A stretch of DNA of 21,236 nucleotides from a virus, in the IMG/VR virus record IMGVR_UViG_3300030108_005118, positions 1-21,236 of that record. One strand, written 5' to 3'. Below are positions 18,435-21,236 of this stretch, in pieces. The position numbers and the translations under genes were made by a program. Positions within the stretch are counted from its first letter, which is position 1, and the number at the start of each line of letters is the position of its first letter. The notes beneath the pieces were generated by a model that saw nothing but the letters and a program-made list of their open reading frames with translations, was not told the origin of the DNA and did no database searches.

Positions 18435-18439
18435 GGAGG
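18435..18439 (+). promoter_or_regulatory. Strong ribosome binding site for the holin-like gene
   Basis: GGAGG lies 4 bp before the ATG at 18444, one of the best Shine-Dalgarno matches in the window. It sits in a 28-bp gap that otherwise holds only a weak 5-bp hairpin around TTAC. Confidence 0.65.
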
Positions 18440-18443
18440 AAAG

Positions 18444-18650
18444 ATGACAGAAGCACAAATACAAAAAGCTCCCTTTGTTGATAGGGTTCTTGGAAAGTTA
18501 ACTTCAAGAAAGCTATTGGTATGGGGAACGGGCACAGTCCTAGCGTTTCTAGGATTTGTGACCTCTAGTGATTGGGTGACAATCTCAGTTGTATACATCG
18601 GCTCTCAGGGCGTTGTTGATACTGTGGTTGCCCTAAAGAATGCGGGCTAG
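18444..18650 (+). CDS. Small two-TM membrane protein, holin-like
   Basis: This 68-aa protein has a short polar N-terminus and two hydrophobic segments, about residues 24-40 (LVWGTGTVLAFLGFV) and 45-65 (WVTISVVYIGSQGVVDTVVAL), with a short loop between. Size, topology and position next to two further small membrane proteins fit a phage holin, which forms inner-membrane holes to time lysis. The strong GGAGG ribosome site suggests high translation. No endolysin is present in the window, so a lysis role is inferred from form and context rather than proven. It overlaps the next gene by 11 bp (ATG at 18640, stop at 18648-18650). Confidence 0.68.
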   Translation: MTEAQIQKAPFVDRVLGKLTSRKLLVWGTGTVLAFLGFVTSSDWVTISVVYIGSQGVVDTVVALKNAG

Positions 18651-19059
18651 TGTGAGCTGGCTCGGGACGAAAACCTTCCTATTAAAAGCACTGGCATGGC
18701 TCAAGACTCATTGGTACGTGCCAGTGCTTTTTATTATCGCTGCCTTACTTACCATTCTTACCAAAGGAGACTCCGTTGGTCCTATCTTGGACCTAATGGA
18801 TAAGAACCGCAAGAACTATGAAGATAGAGTTAGAGTTCTTGAAGAAAGTCGTGAGAATGAAATAAGAAGGTCAGAATTAGTCAGGACAAAATTTGATGAA
18901 ACGATACGACAGATTGAGCGACAACATAATGAGTCTAGTAGTTCACTTGATAGAAAAAAGCGTCAAAGGGTTAAGGAACTTGTGGAAAACTTTCATCAAG
19001 ATCCTGGATCCCTCTCAGAAGCTCTAGAAAAGGAATTTGGGTTTAAGAATGTTGAGTAG
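18640..19059 (+). CDS. Single-TM coiled-coil protein, inner-membrane spanin-like
   Basis: The 139-aa protein has one transmembrane segment (about 25-41, WYVPVLFIIAALLTIL) and then a highly charged, heptad-like region (about 52-115) likely to form a coiled coil. That matches the architecture of inner-membrane spanins (Rz-like) that bridge to the outer membrane in the last step of lysis. The ATG overlaps the holin-like gene by 11 bp; a GTG at 18652 just after that stop is an alternative start. No ribosome site is strong. A perfect 13-bp inverted repeat with a T-run (18684-18731) lies inside its first 31 codons. A different membrane role is possible. Confidence 0.6.
   Translation: MRASVSWLGTKTFLLKALAWLKTHWYVPVLFIIAALLTILTKGDSVGPILDLMDKNRKNYEDRVRVLEESRENEIRRSELVRTKFDETIRQIERQHNESSSSLDRKKRQRVKELVENFHQDPGSLSEALEKEFGFKNVE
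18684..18731 (+). terminator. 13-bp perfect inverted repeat with T-run, terminator-like, inside a coding region
   Basis: AAAAGCACTGGCA (18684-18696) pairs perfectly with TGCCAGTGCTTTT (18719-18731). The loop is 22 nt and the T-run continues to 18732, followed by ATTAT. A strong GC core (GCACTGGC/GCCAGTGC) next to A- and T-tracts is the form of an intrinsic terminator, possibly bidirectional, though the loop is longer than usual. It lies 34 bp after the stop of the holin-like gene and within codons 15-31 of the next gene, so any termination would be partial or regulated. It may instead be an RNA stability or processing element. Confidence 0.5.
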
Positions 19060-19507
19060 AATCCTAGTATTGATAGTAATTTTTAGTTTGTTCCCCGCAG
19101 AGTTATTCGCCCAAGAAGAAGAGCCACAGTTTACCCAGCTAGAAGAAGGCGAGCCGGCACCATTTACCGGCACTCTCTTCAACCCTACAGCAACGGCACA
19201 ACTTATTGCAGATCGTGAGTTTCGGCTTACTGATTGTGACTTGCGTGTAAACTATGAGATTAATCTCTTAACAGCACGCCACGAGTTGGAGTATAATCTT
19301 CTGCAAGTTCGCTATGATTCGCTTGAAGAGCGCACCACAGCTTTGTCACAGCTAAAGAATCAGGAGATTGCTGATCTCCAAGAGATGGTGCGCAAGCACC
19401 CCAACCGCCATAGTCATTGGTTCTTTGCGGGAGGCTTTGTTGCGGGCGCTGTCGCTTCAATCGCGATCTTTTTTGCAGCGAGAGAGATAACACAGGGGTC
19501 GCAGTGA
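19049..19507 (+). CDS. Secreted protein with signal peptide and C-terminal TM anchor; lysis-cluster protein
   Basis: The ATG at 19049 is preferred over an upstream in-frame TTG at 19037, because it puts the signal peptide at the very N-terminus. The 152-aa product has a hydrophobic signal (residues 3-15) and a signal peptidase I type site (LFA|Q, 21/22). It then has an acidic stretch, an APFTGTLFNPTATAQLI segment (37-53) that I recall from small marine phage proteins, a heptad-like region (70-115) and a C-terminal transmembrane segment (about 124-144). There is no lipobox cysteine, so it is not a classical outer-membrane spanin lipoprotein. It overlaps the spanin-like gene by 11 bp and the next gene by 4 bp. 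A periplasmic partner in lysis is inferred; function unknown. Confidence 0.62.
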   Translation: MLSRILVLIVIFSLFPAELFAQEEEPQFTQLEEGEPAPFTGTLFNPTATAQLIADREFRLTDCDLRVNYEINLLTARHELEYNLLQVRYDSLEERTTALSQLKNQEIADLQEMVRKHPNRHSHWFFAGGFVAGAVASIAIFFAAREITQGSQ

Positions 19508-19947
19508 GTAATAAAGATTGGGACAGAATTGCGAAGATAGAACAAGCTATTAGCAAGAAGTATGGTCCTGAAGCCGTCCAAAATCCAAGGGGTAACTGGA
19601 ATGACGAAAAAGAGAAACAATATCTTGAGCAAATACAAGAGCTAGCAAAAAAAGAAGTAGAGCTGCGCGACAAAGATGAGAAAGTAGAAGTTAATGGCAT
19701 TTTAATGCCCAAGAAACTACTTAATAAAGAGTCTAATCGTACCTGTCCGGTGTGCGATACATATTCATTTGATGTTCGTGATGACATTTATATGAATAAA
19801 TATGAGTGTTGCCGGATTTGCTACGTAAAGTATGTTGAAGATCGAGAGGACAGATGGCAACTTGGGTGGAGACCAAACAAGGGATTTGGAATTGCCATCC
19901 AAGATGATATCATAAAAGGGAGACCCACGAATGGCAACGACACTTGA
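19504..19947 (+). CDS. Small zinc-ribbon protein upstream of terminase (147 aa)
   Basis: The GTG at 19504 is chosen as the start: it overlaps the upstream stop as GTGA, has AGGGG 5 bp before it, and removes an implausible Cys-rich extension encoded upstream in the same frame. The product has a helical, charged N-terminal half and then a cysteine cluster, C81PVC84 and C102-C103-x-x-C106, likely a zinc ribbon. A conserved-looking tail (WQLGWRPNKGFG, 118-129) follows. It could bind nucleic acid or protein. Being two genes before the terminase large subunit, it might act in packaging, for example as a small terminase analogue, but no small-terminase fold can be seen from the sequence. Confidence 0.65.
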   Translation: MSNKDWDRIAKIEQAISKKYGPEAVQNPRGNWNDEKEKQYLEQIQELAKKEVELRDKDEKVEVNGILMPKKLLNKESNRTCPVCDTYSFDVRDDIYMNKYECCRICYVKYVEDREDRWQLGWRPNKGFGIAIQDDIIKGRPTNGNDT

Positions 19948-20461
19948 GATTATCCGAGGAATCGCGCAAGCAGCTGCGAATGCTTACGACGGAGGGCATG
20001 ACTTAGGCTCCTCCTATGGAGAAGGAGACGAAAAGATTGTTGGTCTAAAGCGCGAAGAGGGTCATATGATTAATGATCGCCGCGTCATTGATGGATTTAA
20101 CGTAAAGTTTATGGGAAACGTTCTACGTGTCACTTACCAAGGAGAGGTTCAGCTAAAAGAGGTGTATGCTAACGATTTTGAAAGTAACATGGAGCAAACT
20201 TTTGCTGACATTGTAAAATTTCTTAAGAAAGAATATAAATCTATTACAAAGAACACTCTTTCCTTAAAGAAGCTCGGTGACTGTGATATGCTAGTACAAA
20301 ATCGATCAAGAGTTTGGACATGGGTCCAAGCCACTTGCGACTATGAAATCGGCGGCTTGACCGGCGTAGTGGATGACGAGGCACAAAAGGAACTGGCTGA
20401 TCGTAATTTCCGCAATCTCCTGAAGAGAACTCCGCAAGGCTACGGTCCTGAGACTCCCTAA
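19931..20461 (+). CDS. Unknown phage protein next to terminase (176 aa)
   Basis: The ATG at 19931 overlaps the zinc-ribbon gene by 17 bp and has AGGGAG 8 bp upstream. The N-terminus (MATTLEIIRGIAQAAANAYDGG) is a short helix. The middle (about 50-130) looks like alternating strands and a helix: GFNVKFMGNVLRVTYQGEV, then FADIVKFLKKEYK. The end is charged, with a PQGYGPETP tail. There is no membrane segment, zinc site or enzyme motif. I recall similar proteins beside terminase genes in marine phages but know no function. A packaging or head-assembly accessory is a guess from the fact that the terminase ATG follows its stop by only 8 bp. Confidence 0.68.
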   Translation: MATTLEIIRGIAQAAANAYDGGHDLGSSYGEGDEKIVGLKREEGHMINDRRVIDGFNVKFMGNVLRVTYQGEVQLKEVYANDFESNMEQTFADIVKFLKKEYKSITKNTLSLKKLGDCDMLVQNRSRVWTWVQATCDYEIGGLTGVVDDEAQKELADRNFRNLLKRTPQGYGPETP

Positions 20462-20469
20462 AATGACGA

Positions 20470-21236
20470 ATGGGCTACCAACTTACCAAGAAAGAAATTT
20501 ATAAAGAAGTTATAAAGTGCGGTAAGGACCCCGTCTATTTTGTAAACAACTATGCCCGCATCTCTCACCCTCAAAAGGGGTTAATCCCGTTTAAAACATA
20601 CGATTTTCAGTCAGAGCTTCTAAACGATTTTAACAACTATCGCTTTAACATTATTCTAAAAGCCAGGCAGTTAGGTATTTCCACAATTACAGCGGGATAC
20701 ATTGTCTGGCTTATGCTTTTTCATCGTGACAAGAACGTGCTTGTTATCGCCACCAAGTTCGGAACGGCATCTAACCTTGTAAAAAAGGTAAAGCATATCC
20801 TCAAGAATGTCCCCGACTTCTTGCAAATTACAGACATCACCATTGACAACCGATCATCATTTGAGCTGTCCAATGGATCGCAGATCAAAGCCTCTTCAAC
20901 TTCCGGTGACGCTGGTCGTTCAGAGGCTTTGTCACTTTTGGTGGTGGATGAGGCTGCCCACGTTGAAGGTTTATCAGAGCTATGGACCGGTCTTTACCCT
21001 ACGCTGTCAACTGGTGGTCGCTGCATCGCCCTCTCTACACCTAACGGTGTTGGGAACTGGTTTCACAAGACTTACACAGAGTCTGAGCAGGGTGTTAATG
21101 ATTTCTACCCAACTCGGCTTATGTGGGACGTTCACCCAGATCGCGATCGAGAGTGGTTTGAGAAAGAGACAAGAAACATGTCTCGTCGACAGATCGCACA
21201 AGAGCTTGAGTGTAACTTCAACACATCTGGTGAGAC
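20470..21236 (+). CDS. Terminase large subunit, ATPase domain (3'-truncated)
   Basis: The ATG at 20470 opens a frame with no stop to the right edge; 255 residues are visible. Motifs of the T4 gp17-like packaging ATPase are present: an N-terminal region with a possible adenine-binding Q (TYDFQSE, 43-49), a deviant Walker A (KARQLGIST, 64-72), Walker B with catalytic Glu (LLVVDEAA, 156-163) and the coupling motif (LSTPNG, 189-194). The enzyme powers DNA translocation into proheads; the C-terminal nuclease domain lies outside the window. The Walker A Lys of T4 (LGKT) is replaced by Ile, a variation I recall in many phage terminases with an upstream Arg (R66). No clear ribosome site is seen, so it may rely on coupling to the preceding gene. 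Confidence 0.92.
   Translation, partial: MGYQLTKKEIYKEVIKCGKDPVYFVNNYARISHPQKGLIPFKTYDFQSELLNDFNNYRFNIILKARQLGISTITAGYIVWLMLFHRDKNVLVIATKFGTASNLVKKVKHILKNVPDFLQITDITIDNRSSFELSNGSQIKASSTSGDAGRSEALSLLVVDEAAHVEGLSELWTGLYPTLSTGGRCIALSTPNGVGNWFHKTYTESEQGVNDFYPTRLMWDVHPDRDREWFEKETRNMSRRQIAQELECNFNTSGE

Noticed and set aside
18416-18443. Small hairpin (AACTA-TTAC region-TAGTT) after the Mre11-Rad50 gene
   Set aside because: Only a 5-bp AT-rich stem and no T-run; too weak to call a terminator.
19417-19503. 29-residue Cys-rich N-terminal extension of the zinc-ribbon protein
   Set aside because: It overlaps the TM-encoding end of the previous gene; the GTG at 19504 with GTGA overlap and AGGGG is a better start.
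19260-19787. 175-aa open frame on the - strand
   Set aside because: It spans antisense to two well-supported + strand genes, including the zinc-ribbon cysteines, and has low-complexity Ser-rich translation.
20463-20504. 13-codon frame starting at ATG 20463 before the terminase ATG
   Set aside because: It ends quickly inside the terminase gene and has no ribosome site; the conserved terminase frame starts at 20470.

Overview
The window looks like a piece of a tailed-phage genome (Caudoviricetes), probably from an uncultured marine myovirus-like phage of a Gram-negative host. The reasons are a T4-gp17-like large terminase, a run of large virion-type proteins, phage replication and recombination genes (RuvC-like nuclease, DnaG-like primase, Mre11/Rad50 homologue) and a cluster of small membrane proteins of lysis type. 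The 'marine' assignment rests on recalled resemblance of several motifs to uncultured marine phage proteins; it was not searched. All 16 genes lie on the + strand and are packed tightly. The largest gap is 94 bp (9629-9722), so no stretch over 300 bp lacks a gene. No tRNA, rRNA, CRISPR array, integrase, insertion sequence or attachment site was seen.

Layout. 2-13078 holds seven virion-type genes: a 5'-truncated protein, a 372-aa protein, two very large proteins (1138 and 1055 aa), then after the only real intergenic region a 313-aa protein and two related proteins (369 and 423 aa). Two of the seven share an N-terminal motif (372 and 313 aa). Two others share three motifs and a C-terminal domain (369 and 423 aa). 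13078-18415 is a DNA-metabolism block: RuvC-like resolvase, primase with zinc finger and TOPRIM domain, an FkbM-type methyltransferase, and a 1054-aa protein that joins a complete Mre11/SbcD nuclease to a complete Rad50/SbcC ATPase. 18444-19507 encodes three small membrane proteins (holin-like, spanin-like, and a secreted protein with a C-terminal anchor). 19504-20461 encodes a zinc-ribbon protein and an unknown 176-aa protein, and 20470 to the right edge is the 5' part of the terminase large subunit gene.

How it fits together. Most neighbouring genes abut or overlap (TAATG junctions at 3045, 6461 and 13078; overlaps of 4-28 bp elsewhere), which suggests polycistronic, translationally coupled expression. 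Packaging genes at the right edge probably lead into portal and capsid genes beyond the window, and the left-hand genes are probably late tail or baseplate components. The recombination, priming and packaging functions together suggest concatemer replication with headful-type packaging, but that is inference. The most notable items are the Mre11-Rad50 fusion and a perfect 13-bp inverted repeat with a T-run inside the second lysis-type gene.
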